From: Bradyrhizobium sp. WD16
GTDB taxonomy: Bacteria > Pseudomonadota > Alphaproteobacteria > Rhizobiales > Xanthobacteraceae
DNA length: 64,000 nucleotides
Reading direction: 5' to 3'
Assembly (NCBI RefSeq): GCF_024181725.1
Contig: NZ_CP028908.1
Location: 434,001 to 498,000, forward strand
The position numbers were made by a program, and so were the translations under genes. The notes below the pieces were generated by a model. That model worked only from the letters and a program-made list of their open reading frames with translations. It had not been told where the DNA came from and did not search any database. Positions 1-7,221 of this stretch are shown one piece after another; within the stretch, counting starts at the first letter, position 1, and each line of letters begins with the position of its first letter.

Positions 1-1
1 G

Positions 2-487
2 GCCAACGCGACGCGGCAGGCGGTCTATTCGCAGCGCGACGCCACCTTCCGCGGCGGCGAGATCCAGTTCCAGTACGATGTCGCCGCGCTGGGCAGCGGG
101 TTGTTCGGCGTCGAGGGGCAATACGACATCGTCCGCGCCACCTTCACCGACGGCACCAACGTGCCGCGGATTCCGCCGCAGCGGCTCGGCGGCGGCGTCT
201 ACTGGCGCGATGCGAGCTGGCTCGCCAAGCTCAACCTGCTGCACGCCTGGGCGCAGAACGATGTCGCGCCGGAGGAGACGACGACGCCCGGCTACAATCG
301 CCTGCGCGCCGAACTCAGCTACACCCAGAAGATTCCGCATTCCGGCTTCGGCCTGTCGGAATACACCGTAGGCTTTGTCGGCGACAATCTGCTCAACCAG
401 TCGATCCGCGAGAGCGTGTCCTACACCAAGGACGAAGTGCTGATGCCGGGGCTGAACGTGCGGATGTTCGTCAACACGAAGTGGTGA
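2..487 (+). CDS. TonB-dependent receptor, C-terminal part (cut by window edge)
   Basis: The open frame enters from the left edge and ends at TGA 485-487, giving about 161 residues. It reads as alternating amphipathic strands (GGEIQFQYDV, GVYWRDASWLAKLNLLHAW, YNRLRAELSY) and finishes with GDNLLNQ...PGLNVRMFVNTKW. A terminal strand ending in an aromatic residue after a PGxNVR-like turn is typical of outer-membrane TonB-dependent receptors, which import siderophores, cobalamin or other large ligands using TonB energy. The plug and most of the barrel lie outside the window, so the ligand cannot be judged. Confidence 0.75.
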   Translation, partial: ANATRQAVYSQRDATFRGGEIQFQYDVAALGSGLFGVEGQYDIVRATFTDGTNVPRIPPQRLGGGVYWRDASWLAKLNLLHAWAQNDVAPEETTTPGYNRLRAELSYTQKIPHSGFGLSEYTVGFVGDNLLNQSIRESVSYTKDEVLMPGLNVRMFVNTKW

Positions 488-547
488 GGGAGCGCCCCTC
501 ACCGCCCCATTCGTCATGGCCGGAATTGTCGCCCGCAAGTCGGATTC

Positions 548-716
548 GTCATGGCCGGGCTTGTCCCGGCCATCCACGTCTTTCGTGCTGAAGCGCCGTT
601 AAGTCGTGGATGCCCGCGACCGGTCTTCGCCTTCGGCTTCGACCCGGCGCAATGGCTGGGCGCGCCGAAGCTTCTTAGCGAAGGCGGGCAAGCGCGGGCA
701 TGACGATTGTGAGTGG
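548..716. repeat. Dispersed palindromic repeat, copy 1 (interrupted)
   Basis: The intergenic stretch 488-1032 holds no convincing gene. It contains two copies of one repeat. This copy starts with a hairpin (ATGGCCGGGCTTGTCCCGG, then CCATCCACGTCTTTCG), continues through CGTTAAGTCGTGGATGCCCG at about 597-616, and ends GGGCATGACGATTGTGAGTG near 697-716. Relative to copy 2 (881-980), about 80 bases are inserted between the central CCCG and the terminal GGGCATGACG. The core palindrome is of the kind scattered through Bradyrhizobium and Rhodopseudomonas genomes. Confidence 0.7.
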
Positions 717-880
717 ATCGCCGCTTGTGCCGACTTCATCGCACGGCTGCCCGGACCGCTGCGCCCGCCGTTTTCTCGTCGCAGGTCGGATGTGTCCGAC
801 TTGCGGCACTCATCAGTGGACGCAACCCGGCCGGGCCTGGTTGCTATGCCATCCACGCGGGCTGCCGCTGCAGTTTCTTC

Positions 881-980
881 GTCATGGCCGGGCTTGTCCC
901 GGCCATCCACGTCTTTCGTGCTGAAGCGCCGTTAAGTCGTGGATGCCCGGCACAAGGCCGGGCATGACGATTGTGAGTGT
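881..980. repeat. Dispersed palindromic repeat, copy 2
   Basis: Second copy of the repeat at 548-716, uninterrupted here: GTCATGGCCGGGCTTGTCCC at the left, CGTTAAGTCGTGGATGCCCG in the middle and GGGCATGACGATTGTGAG at the right. The ends are partly complementary, so transcripts of either strand would fold into a long imperfect hairpin. It lies downstream of the GIY-YIG gene on the opposite strand. Confidence 0.7.
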
Positions 981-1032
981 GGCACCGTTTGGGCGGCGTC
1001 ATCGCACCCAGCCAAATCGCGACGCGCCGCCT

Positions 1033-1320
1033 TCAGGTGATCGTTGGATATAGATCATCCCACGCGGGATTGTTCGCGACGATCAGCCGGACCTTCCAGG
1101 CGCGCGACCAGTGCTTCACGTTATGCTCGCGCTGAATCGCGTTGCGGATGTCGCCAAACTGCTCGAAGTGAACCAACCGATCCAGTCCGTAGCGTTTGGT
1201 GAAGCCGGCCACCGATTTCGATCTGTGTTCGAAGATACGGCGAACGAGATCGTTGGTCACCCCGACATACAGGATGCCATTGGGCTTGTTGGTCAGAATA
1301 TATACGTAGCCGCCTGCCAT
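1033..1320 (-). CDS. GIY-YIG domain protein (UPF0213/YhbQ-like)
   Basis: A 95-residue protein that is one GIY-YIG domain. The motif appears as YVYIL, then ten residues later YVGVT; the conserved arginine lies in DLVRRIFEHR. Stand-alone members of this family (YhbQ/UPF0213 and 'GIY-YIG nuclease family protein') are common in proteobacteria; some have weak DNA endonuclease activity, but most are uncharacterised. The start ATG at 1320 gives the usual 90-100 residue length. It lies alone, flanked by the dispersed palindromic repeat downstream. The family is clear, the biological role is not. Confidence 0.85.
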   Translation of the reverse strand: MAGGYVYILTNKPNGILYVGVTNDLVRRIFEHRSKSVAGFTKRYGLDRLVHFEQFGDIRNAIQREHNVKHWSRAWKVRLIVANNPAWDDLYPTIT

Positions 1321-1396
1321 ACGATGATCATGGCGTTACGAGCGACACCGACAATATCCGACTTGCCGCAAGCCCGGCGACCGTCCGCGTGGCGGA

Positions 1397-1930
1397 CTAG
1401 CCTTCCGCCTTCGCCATGCGCGCGGCGGCGGCCCAGTCGGGACGGATCGCGCCGCCGACGCCCTCGAAGGCGCCCTCGACCAGTTCGTTGACGAGCAGGC
1501 GCTTCAAATCCACCGGGCCCGGCATGGTGGCGCGGCCCCTGGGGACCGGCTTGAAGCCGACGCGGCTGTAATAGGCCTCGTCGCCGACCAGCAGCACGAG
1601 ACGATGGCCGGCGCGACGCGCGTCGGCGAGCGCCCGCTCGAGCAGCGCGCGGCCGACACCGTGGCTGCGGAACGGCGGCTCGACGGTGAGCGGGCCGAGC
1701 ATCAGCGCCGGGGTATCGCCGACGCAGATCGGCAGCTGCCGCACCGAGCCGACCAGCAGCGTGCCGATGCGCGCGATGAAGGACAGGTCGAGGTCGTGGC
1801 CGATGTCCTCGCGCAGCCGGTAGGCGCTCAGCACGAATCGGCCGGGGCCGAAGGTGCGCTCGTGCAGCCGCTCGATCGCCTGGGCGTCGTTCGGGGTTTC
1901 CGGCAGGATGGTCAGGGACAGTGCGGTCAT
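1397..1930 (-). CDS. GNAT family N-acetyltransferase
   Basis: A 177-residue protein beginning MTALSLTILPETPNDAQAIE. The body follows the GNAT fold: an acidic N-terminal helix region, LLVGSVRQLPI strand, then PLTVEPPFRSHGVGRALLER, the acetyl-CoA pyrophosphate-binding Q/RxxGxG/A segment, and the late YYSRVGFKPV strand. This resembles the predicted acetyltransferase YhbS group. The frame stays open 13 codons further upstream, but those codons lie inside palindromic module A1, so ATG 1930 is preferred. The substrate is unknown. The start codon lies only eight bases from the repeat cluster at 1938, so its promoter must lie in or beyond the repeat. Confidence 0.85.
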   Translation of the reverse strand: MTALSLTILPETPNDAQAIERLHERTFGPGRFVLSAYRLREDIGHDLDLSFIARIGTLLVGSVRQLPICVGDTPALMLGPLTVEPPFRSHGVGRALLERALADARRAGHRLVLLVGDEAYYSRVGFKPVPRGRATMPGPVDLKRLLVNELVEGAFEGVGGAIRPDWAAAARMAKAEG

Positions 1931-1937
1931 GGTCTCT

Positions 1938-2267
1938 CTAGTGTCCCGTTTCCAACGTTCGTATTCCATTGCAGCAGTCGCTCATACGAACGTTGGAAAC
2001 AAAGGGACACTAGTGTGGCGTCTCGCAATTGCCTACCGCCTTTGCGGCCAGTCTCTCGTAGGCAATTGCGAGACATAAGCCACACTAGCGCTTTGATTTT
2101 GCTAGTGTCCTTATGTCTCCGAATGACCGTGCGAGGGTGAGGCAAATGAAGCGGTAATTCGGAGACAGGACACTAGCATGATTATGATTTTAGTGCGGTT
2201 TTGGATCTGACGCTCGTATGATGGGTACGCTGTGATACTGATACGAGCGTCAGATCCACCGCACTAG
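1938..2267. repeat. CTAG-bounded palindromic mosaic, cluster 1 (A-B-F-C-E-D)
   Basis: Four hairpin modules are joined at CTAG: A1 1938-2013 (stem TTTCCAACGTTCGTAT), B1 2010-2088 (stem GTCTCGCAATTGCCTA), C1 2102-2176 (stem GTCTCCGAATGACCG) and D1 2190-2267 (stem GGATCTGACGCTCGT, left end TTAG instead of CTAG). A1 and B1 share one CTAG. Linker F (reverse of CAAAATCAAAAAG) separates B1 and C1; linker E (reverse of AATCATAATGATG) separates C1 and D1. Outer arms are CTAGTGTCC/GGACACTAG, CTAGTGTGG/CCACACTAG or a GTGCGG/CCGCAC variant. No coding sequence is evident. Confidence 0.9.
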
Positions 2268-2327
2268 GGCGCCGCATAGCATCTGCGGCGCGCCGGGTCC
2301 ATGGCGGCGAGAAGGCGGCGAGAAGGA

Positions 2328-3419
2328 TCAGCCGCCGCCACGGGAGCCCGGCACCGGCTGGGCGAGATAGGCGAGCAGCTTCATCTCGCGCCGGCCGCGG
2401 GTCACGGTGTCGAGCACGAGGCCGGAGCTCAGCGAGAGCATGGCGAGGATCATCATCCCGGTGGCGAGCACCGCGGTCGGCATCCGCGGCACGATGCCTT
2501 CTTCGAGATAGGTGATGGCGAGCGGGATCGCGAGGACGACGGCGGCGAGCGCCAGCATCGCGCCGATCAGGCTGAAGAAGCGCAGCGGCTTCTCCGAGCG
2601 GTAGAGCTTGACGATGGTGCCGAGGATGCGGAAACCGTCGCGCCAGGTGTTGAGCTTGGAATGCGAGCCCGCGGGCCGGGCATGATAGGGCGTGTCGACC
2701 TCGGCCACCGGCAGCGCCAGCTCCAGCGCATGCACGGTGAGTTCGGTCTCGATCTCGAAGCCGTCGGAGAGCACCGGAAAGGACTTGACGAAGCGGCGCG
2801 AGAACACCCGGTAGCCGGAGAGGATGTCGCGAAACTGCTGGCCGAACACCGCCGACAGAAACCCGGTGAGCAGACGGTTGCCGAAGCGGTGGCCCGCCCG
2901 GTAGGCGGCCTCGACCCGATCGACGCGCAGGCCGACCACCATGTCGAGCCGGTTGTCGACCAGCGTCCGGATCATCGCCGGCGCGCTCGGGGCGTCATAG
3001 GTGGCGTCGCCGTCGACCAGCACATAGACGTCGGCATCGACGTCGGCGAACATGCGGCGCACCACGTGGCCCTTGCCCTGGCGGCGCTCGCGGCCGACGG
3101 TGGCTCCGGCCTCGGCCGCGACCGCCACGGTGCGGTCGCTGGAATTGTTGTCGTAGACGTGAACCTTTGCGCCGGGCAGCGCGCGGCGGAAATCGGCCAC
3201 CACCTGGCCCACCGCCATCTCTTCATTGTAGCAGGGCACGAGCACGGCGACGCGCAGCGGCGCAGGCAGCGCCTGCGGCCGCTCCTCGCGGGCGAACTGT
3301 TCCAGCGCCTCCGCCATGCCGGCGATGGTCATGCCGGCGGCGGCCCTGGCCGTCGCCGCCGTGCCGTGGGCGAGGTCGCCATCCGCCCCGCTCAGGCGTC
3401 TCGCATCCGCAGCCTGCAT
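2328..3419 (-). CDS. Membrane-anchored family 2 glycosyltransferase
   Basis: A 363-residue GT-A glycosyltransferase of the dolichyl/undecaprenyl-phosphate mannosyltransferase (DPM1-like) type. The nucleotide-binding start is LVPCYNEE at residues 60-67; the metal-binding DxD is VDGDATYD near 135-142; SGYRVFSRRFVKSFPV and GFEIETEL are typical of the DPM/ArnC group. Two hydrophobic segments near the C-terminus (FFSLIGAMLALAAVV and VLATGMMILAMLSL) would anchor it in the inner membrane. Such enzymes move a sugar from UDP or GDP to a lipid carrier for envelope glycan synthesis. The first ~50 residues are alanine-rich and outside the domain, so a later start at MTIAG (residue 30) is possible. There is no glycan operon around it. 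Confidence 0.85.
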   Translation of the reverse strand: MQAADARRLSGADGDLAHGTAATARAAAGMTIAGMAEALEQFAREERPQALPAPLRVAVLVPCYNEEMAVGQVVADFRRALPGAKVHVYDNNSSDRTVAVAAEAGATVGRERRQGKGHVVRRMFADVDADVYVLVDGDATYDAPSAPAMIRTLVDNRLDMVVGLRVDRVEAAYRAGHRFGNRLLTGFLSAVFGQQFRDILSGYRVFSRRFVKSFPVLSDGFEIETELTVHALELALPVAEVDTPYHARPAGSHSKLNTWRDGFRILGTIVKLYRSEKPLRFFSLIGAMLALAAVVLAIPLAITYLEEGIVPRMPTAVLATGMMILAMLSLSSGLVLDTVTRGRREMKLLAYLAQPVPGSRGGG

Positions 3420-3520
3420 GACGATCCCTGATCGAAGCCGCCCGTCGCGCCGTCAAGGCCGCGACCTGCCGGCGGGATGCCGGCCGGCGGCGATCATAGG
3501 CCGGCGCTGCCTAACGATCC

Positions 3521-4024
3521 CTAACCGGGGCCGGCGCCGCCCCAGTCGGCCGAGGGCGTGGCGTTTTCCAGCACCTCGGCGAGGCGGCGGCGGGTGCCGC
3601 GGCTGGTGCCCGCCGGCAGCGCCGAGAGGGGAAAGAAACCGCAGGCGATGATCTCGTGGTTCGGCGCCGGCAGGCGGTCCTGGCGGAAGTCGCGCACCAC
3701 ATAGACCGCGACATGGTCGCGGCGCGAGACATGGGCGTTGAAGAACAGGCCATGGAGCCGCGGCGGGCCGGCGAGCTCGATCCGGCCCTCCTCGCGCAAC
3801 TCCCGCTCCAGCGCCTCGAGCGCGGTCTCGCCGACCTCGACCCCGCCGCCCGGCAGGTGCCAGCCGGCGACGTAGCTGTGCTCGACCAGGAACACCTCGT
3901 CGCGCTCGTTGACCACCACGGCGCGGACGCCAAGGGTCATGCCCCGGGCGAAGCGCCAGTAGAAATGAAAGACGTGCCGCAGCAGCGGCTCGAGGCGGGT
4001 GCGCAGACGGGGCGGGATCGGCAT
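3521..4024 (-). CDS. Nudix hydrolase
   Basis: A 167-residue Nudix protein. The Nudix box is intact: GGVEVGETALEALERELREE followed by GRI fits GX5EX7REUXEEXGU, so the Mg2+-binding glutamates are present. It starts with MPIPPRLRTRLEPLLRHVFH, and HFYWRFARGMTLGVRAVVVN leads into the catalytic fold. These enzymes hydrolyse nucleoside diphosphates linked to another moiety; the exact substrate is not predictable. Upstream in-frame codons overlap a partial palindromic repeat, so the ATG at 4024 is chosen. It is divergent from the metallophosphoesterase gene, with 188 bases between the two starts. Confidence 0.88.
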   Translation of the reverse strand: MPIPPRLRTRLEPLLRHVFHFYWRFARGMTLGVRAVVVNERDEVFLVEHSYVAGWHLPGGGVEVGETALEALERELREEGRIELAGPPRLHGLFFNAHVSRRDHVAVYVVRDFRQDRLPAPNHEIIACGFFPLSALPAGTSRGTRRRLAEVLENATPSADWGGAGPG

Positions 4025-4078
4025 TCGGTGGCAAACTCCAGAAAGGGCATCCCGACTTATAGTGGGAAGCAGCAGACA

Positions 4079-4105
4079 AGACGTGGATGGCCGGGACAAG
4101 CCTGG
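4079..4105. repeat. Partial copy of the GGCCGGG palindromic repeat (reverse orientation)
   Basis: AAGACGTGGATGGCCGGGAC, then AAGCCTGG, is the reverse complement of the core in the copies at 548 and 881. It is truncated and followed by a short direct repeat (GCCTGGAAAA twice). It lies in the divergent promoter region between the Nudix and phosphoesterase genes. Confidence 0.55.
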
Positions 4106-4212
4106 AAAAGCCTGGAAAAGCCGGGCCAAGACGATTTCTTGTTCAGCAGGACCGCTGCCCCCCAACTGAACCCGCCCTTGCATCAGGCCCTGCGCCTTGT
4201 CAAAACCCGGCG

Positions 4213-5154
4213 ATGCAGCCTTTCGTGCTCGCCCACCTGTCGGACCCGCATCTGTCGCCGCTGCCGCGGCCACGGCTGCATCACCTCCTGGGCAAACGCG
4301 CCTTCGGCTATGTGAACTGGCGGCGCAACCGCCACCGCGTCCATCGCCTCGATGTCGTCGAGGCGCTGGTGAAGGACGTCAAGGCGCAGCGCCCCGACCA
4401 TGTCGCGGTCACCGGCGACCTCGTCAACATCGCCCTGCCCGAGGAAATCACCGGCGCCGCCGCCTGGCTGCGCAGCATCGGCGCCCCGGAAGACGTCACC
4501 ATGGTGCCGGGCAATCACGACGCCTATGTCGCGAGCGCCCTCGTCCATGTCGACCGCGCCTGGGGCGACTTCATGCAGGGCGACGCGCCGGGCCCGGCTG
4601 GCAGTCCCGCGGCAAGCCACAGCGGAAGTGCCACGGCGAGCCACGCCGGCCGCTTCCCGTTCCTACGCCGCCGCGGCCCGGTGGCGCTGATCGGACTGTC
4701 CACCGCGGTGCCGACCGCGCCGCTGATGGCCACCGGCCTGATCGGCGAGAGCCAGCTCGCCGCGCTCGACGCGCTGCTGGCGAAACTCGACGACGACAGC
4801 TTCCGCGTGCTGCTGGTCCATCATCCGCTGGACAGCAAGCGGCGCTACGCCCGGCTGATCGATGCCGATCGGCTCGCCGGCATCCTGCGGCATCGCGGCG
4901 TCGATCTCGTGCTGCATGGCCATGATCACCGCCACACCGTGCTCTTCACCGCAGGACCGACGCGTCCGATCCCGGTGGTCGGCGTCTCCTCGGCGTCGAT
5001 CGCCGCCGGCAGCCATCGCGCGGCCGCCGGCTACAATCTGATCGCGATCAGCAGGGACACCCAGGGCTGGCGCGCCGAGATGACGACGCGGGCGATCACC
5101 GGCAGCGGCACCTTCGCCGAGATCAAGCGTCAGGTGCTGCGCGCCACGGCGTGA
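4213..5154 (+). CDS. Calcineurin-like metallophosphoesterase
   Basis: A 313-residue protein carrying all five metallophosphoesterase blocks in order: LSDPHL (DxH, near residue 8), VTGDLVN (GDx), PGNHDAY (GNHD), VHHP and GHDHRH (GHxH). These ligate the two-metal centre used for phosphoester hydrolysis. It resembles the CpdA/Icc-like group, whose members hydrolyse cyclic nucleotides or other phosphodiesters, but the substrate cannot be fixed from sequence. ATG 4213 (MQPFVLAHLSDPH) places DxH at the normal distance from the N-terminus; earlier in-frame ATGs fall in repeat DNA. An insert rich in Ser/Ala/His at residues ~130-155 (AASHSGSATASHAG) looks like a low-complexity loop. Confidence 0.88.
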   Translation: MQPFVLAHLSDPHLSPLPRPRLHHLLGKRAFGYVNWRRNRHRVHRLDVVEALVKDVKAQRPDHVAVTGDLVNIALPEEITGAAAWLRSIGAPEDVTMVPGNHDAYVASALVHVDRAWGDFMQGDAPGPAGSPAASHSGSATASHAGRFPFLRRRGPVALIGLSTAVPTAPLMATGLIGESQLAALDALLAKLDDDSFRVLLVHHPLDSKRRYARLIDADRLAGILRHRGVDLVLHGHDHRHTVLFTAGPTRPIPVVGVSSASIAAGSHRAAAGYNLIAISRDTQGWRAEMTTRAITGSGTFAEIKRQVLRATA

Positions 5155-5290
5155 GCGCCACGCCGCGGGCTCGTGGCGACGCCGCGCGCGCCATTGGCGA
5201 CATGGCGGACTCCGGCGATGACGACGGCGAATGAGGTCGCGCTCACGACACGCGCGATGACAGCCGCGGACGCGCCGGGGAACGCGCCGG

Positions 5291-5953
5291 TCAGATCCAG
5301 CGCAAGGCGGCGAGCAGCGCCAGGGCGAACAGCGCTGCGCCGCCGGCGATGAAGCCGAGGGCGAACACCAGCCAGGTGCGCGCTTTGGGCAGCGCTTCGG
5401 CACGCTTCGCCGCCGGCATGGTCGCGGCGGCCGGTGCGGCGCTCGCCCCTGCCGCACCCGCGCCGGCCGGAGCCGCTTCGCCCGGCAGCGGCACGGCGCC
5501 CGGCACCGGCAGCGTCACCAGCGCGTGCTCGCGCTCGATGATGCGGCGGGCGACGTAATCGGTAACCGCGCTGACGATCGTGGAGACCTCGTGGGATTCG
5601 GCGAGCACGAGGCGGCCGAAACGGGTGTCCTGGACGAAGCGGTAGAGCCGCTTGTCGCGGCCCATCACCACATGGGCGACGGCGTCGATCCACAGCCGCG
5701 GGGTATCGCCGCGGCTGATACCGCGGTCGAACAGTTCGACATTGCTCGGAATCTCGTCGAACAGCGGGTCGAGCGCCTCGCTCAGGATTTCGAGCCGGGC
5801 GACCTCGGCGTCGCGCAGGTCGACCACCACGGCGGTACGGTCGGCCGCCTCGATCCGCGCCCGGCGCAGCGCCTCGCGCAGCCGCGTCGGCCGCGCCTCG
5901 CCCGCCGGACCCGAAATCCCCGAACCCGATAACCCGTTGTCGAGGTTGGACAC
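5291..5953 (-). CDS. Hypothetical protein with C-terminal membrane anchor
   Basis: A 220-residue protein I do not recognise by name. The first two thirds are charged and soluble-looking (LREALRRARIEAADRTAVVV, IWIDAVAHVVMGRDKRLYRF-like segment, SAVTDYVARRIIEREHALVT). Then comes a Pro/Ala/Gly linker (residues ~145-180), and one hydrophobic helix (WLVFALGFIAGGAALFALAL) ends the protein before a short LRWI tail. This looks like a tail-anchored inner-membrane protein with a cytoplasmic domain. It is a single gene, transcribed away from the triple hairpin repeat at 6051-6153. No function is proposed. Confidence 0.65.
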   Translation of the reverse strand: MSNLDNGLSGSGISGPAGEARPTRLREALRRARIEAADRTAVVVDLRDAEVARLEILSEALDPLFDEIPSNVELFDRGISRGDTPRLWIDAVAHVVMGRDKRLYRFVQDTRFGRLVLAESHEVSTIVSAVTDYVARRIIEREHALVTLPVPGAVPLPGEAAPAGAGAAGASAAPAAATMPAAKRAEALPKARTWLVFALGFIAGGAALFALALLAALRWI

Positions 5954-6050
5954 GCGCCAATTCCTTCCCGATCGCCTGGTTTAACCTATCAGTAACCACA
6001 AGGCCGGCAAAGGCCCGCCGCGGCGTCATCCCTGTCCCAAAACGAGAAAC

Positions 6051-6153
6051 GGCCCCGCCTTGCGGCGGGGCCGATCTCGAAAAAAACGCCGATACCACCT
6101 TGCGGCGGGGCCCATCTTGAAAAAAACGACGGCCCCGCCTTGCGGCGGGGCCG
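6051..6153. terminator. Three tandem terminator-like hairpins
   Basis: Strong stem-loops CGGCCCCGCCTTGCGGCGGG-GCCG lie at 6051-6074 and 6130-6153, with a degraded copy at about 6090-6112 (right arm TTGCGGCGGGGCCC kept, left arm mutated). The period is 39-40 bases, and each copy is followed by an A-run on the + strand. They sit just downstream of the DUF4170 copy (minus strand). The intact locus has the equivalent single hairpin at 11188-11211, so this looks like tandem expansion of one terminator. Confidence 0.65.
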
Positions 6154-6194
6154 TGGCCTCCTTGGTGTTATTCATTTTTCAGCGGCAGGCGGCG

Positions 6195-6404
6195 TTACGC
6201 CACCGCCACCCGGCGCGGCTCCTCGACGATCGAGAAGCGGACATTGCAGCGGTGCCGGTTCTTCTCCGACAGCGTCCGCCAGCACTCCTCGGCCTCGCGC
6301 CGCGACGGGAACGGGCCTTCGACCTGAGCGCTTCCATGCACGAGCGTGTGGAAGTCCAGAGAGCGAAATTCACCGCCAACAACCCAAAAATGCGTTCCGT
6401 GCAT
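6195..6404 (-). CDS. DUF4170 small protein, duplicated copy
   Basis: 69 residues starting [20 protein letters not shown]. It matches the alphaproteobacterial DUF4170 family: short proteins with an N-terminal xxWVVGGE motif and a [13 protein letters not shown] segment. It differs from the copy at 11251-11460 by one residue (D for N in RSLDFH), and the DNA shows only a couple of differences. Here the gene has lost its normal upstream partner: only an internal piece of aceA lies before it, joined about ten bases upstream of the start. Whether it is still expressed is unclear. The family's function is unknown. Confidence 0.7.
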   Translation of the reverse strand: MHGTHFWVVGGEFRSLDFHTLVHGSAQVEGPFPSRREAEECWRTLSEKNRHRCNVRFSIVEEPRRVAVA

Positions 6405-6416
6405 GGTCGTGCTCCT

Positions 6417-6640
6417 GCGCTCGTCGACATCCGAGGTGATCAGCCTGGCGCTCTCCGCGTCGGTGCGGGCCATGACGAAGGTCGGCACGCCGCAGACGTC
6501 GGCGGCGAGACGCGCCGCGATCAGGTTGCGCTCGTGGGCCGCGGTCGGGATCAGCACCTTGCCGCCCATGTGGCGCACTTCTTCTCGGACGCCAGCTGGT
6601 CCTCGAAATGCACACCGGCCGCGCCCGCCTCGATCGATTG
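6417..6640 (-). pseudogene. Internal fragment of isocitrate lyase gene (aceA), duplicated
   Basis: This stretch is nearly identical to 12075-12292 inside the intact aceA. It encodes [20 protein letters not shown] and continues through [20 protein letters not shown], which includes active-site-region residues of isocitrate lyase. One base is missing compared with the parent (CCCATGTGGCGCAC against CCCATGTGGCCGCAC at ~12224), which breaks the frame. The 3' part of aceA (about 600 bp) is deleted, so the fragment abuts the DUF4170 copy; the 5' part is replaced by traA sequence. It cannot make an enzyme. Confidence 0.88.
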
Positions 6641-6895
6641 CAATTGCTGCGGATCGCCCACCAGCACGACCTTCGCACCGGCCTGTTGAGCATGGGACAA
6701 CACGCGCTCCAACTGCCGCGTGCCGACCATGCCTGCCTCGTCGATCACCAGAACGGCGCGTGACGTGAGCATGTCGCGACCCTGTCCCCAGCCATATTCC
6801 ATGCTGGCGATGGTGCGCCGGCGGCGTGATGGCGGCGCTGTTCCGCCTCGATCATGGCGCGGGTGGTGAAACGACGACGCGTCGATTGAAATTGA
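6630..6895 (-). pseudogene. Fragment of conjugal transfer relaxase/helicase traA
   Basis: The minus strand encodes [20 protein letters not shown], then [20 protein letters not shown] and [20 protein letters not shown]. These are the Walker B (VIDEAGMV) and motif III (VGDPQQLQ) of the RecD-like helicase half of Ti/plasmid-type TraA. A further TraA-like segment, [15 protein letters not shown], lies just upstream (about 6845-6890) in another frame with sequence missing between, so the remnant also has an internal deletion or frameshift. Downstream it runs directly into aceA sequence at the shared IEAGAA codons. It is the relic of a conjugative plasmid or integrative element. Confidence 0.85.
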
Positions 6896-7020
6896 CGCAG
6901 GACGTGAACGCACTGATAATGTATCTATTGCGGATATTTTCTACCTGACGTTGCTCATGTGGTCGATATGGCTTGCCGCGCCTCACCCGCGCGCCGGCGT
7001 TGGCCATGCCCGATAAACGG

Positions 7021-7186
7021 CTAGTGTCCCGTCTCCGAATGACCGCTTCGTTTGCCTCACCCTCGCACGGTCATTCGGAGACATCGGGACACTAGCAAAA
7101 TCAAAAAACTAGTGTGGCTTATGTCTCACAATTGCCTACAGGGGCTTGCCGCAAAAGGCATAGGCAATTGCGAGACGCCACACTAG
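7021..7186. repeat. CTAG-bounded palindromic mosaic, cluster 2 (C-F-B)
   Basis: C2 is 7021-7095 and B2 is 7109-7186, joined by linker F (CAAAATCAAAAAA) between two CTAG sites. The cluster is almost identical to the first 166 bases of cluster 4 (22499-22664), suggesting C-F-B can move or be copied as one unit. The interval 6896-7020 on its left shows no coding potential I can support. The cluster ends 35 bases before the start of the TIGR03803-type gene. Confidence 0.9.
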
Positions 7187-7221
7187 GTGGGTGATCCGCC
7201 GAACGAAGCTGATCGGGAGTC

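Noticed and set aside
606-967. Small open frames between the TonB receptor end and the GIY-YIG gene
   Set aside because: They are translations of the dispersed palindromic repeat in several frames, without ribosome sites or similarity.
1931-1969. N-terminal extension of the GNAT acetyltransferase
   Set aside because: The extra 13 codons are translated palindromic repeat A1; ATG 1930 is the sensible start.
2301-3431. Open frame of about 376 codons on the + strand
   Set aside because: Antisense of the glycosyltransferase gene, which has clear GT2 motifs.
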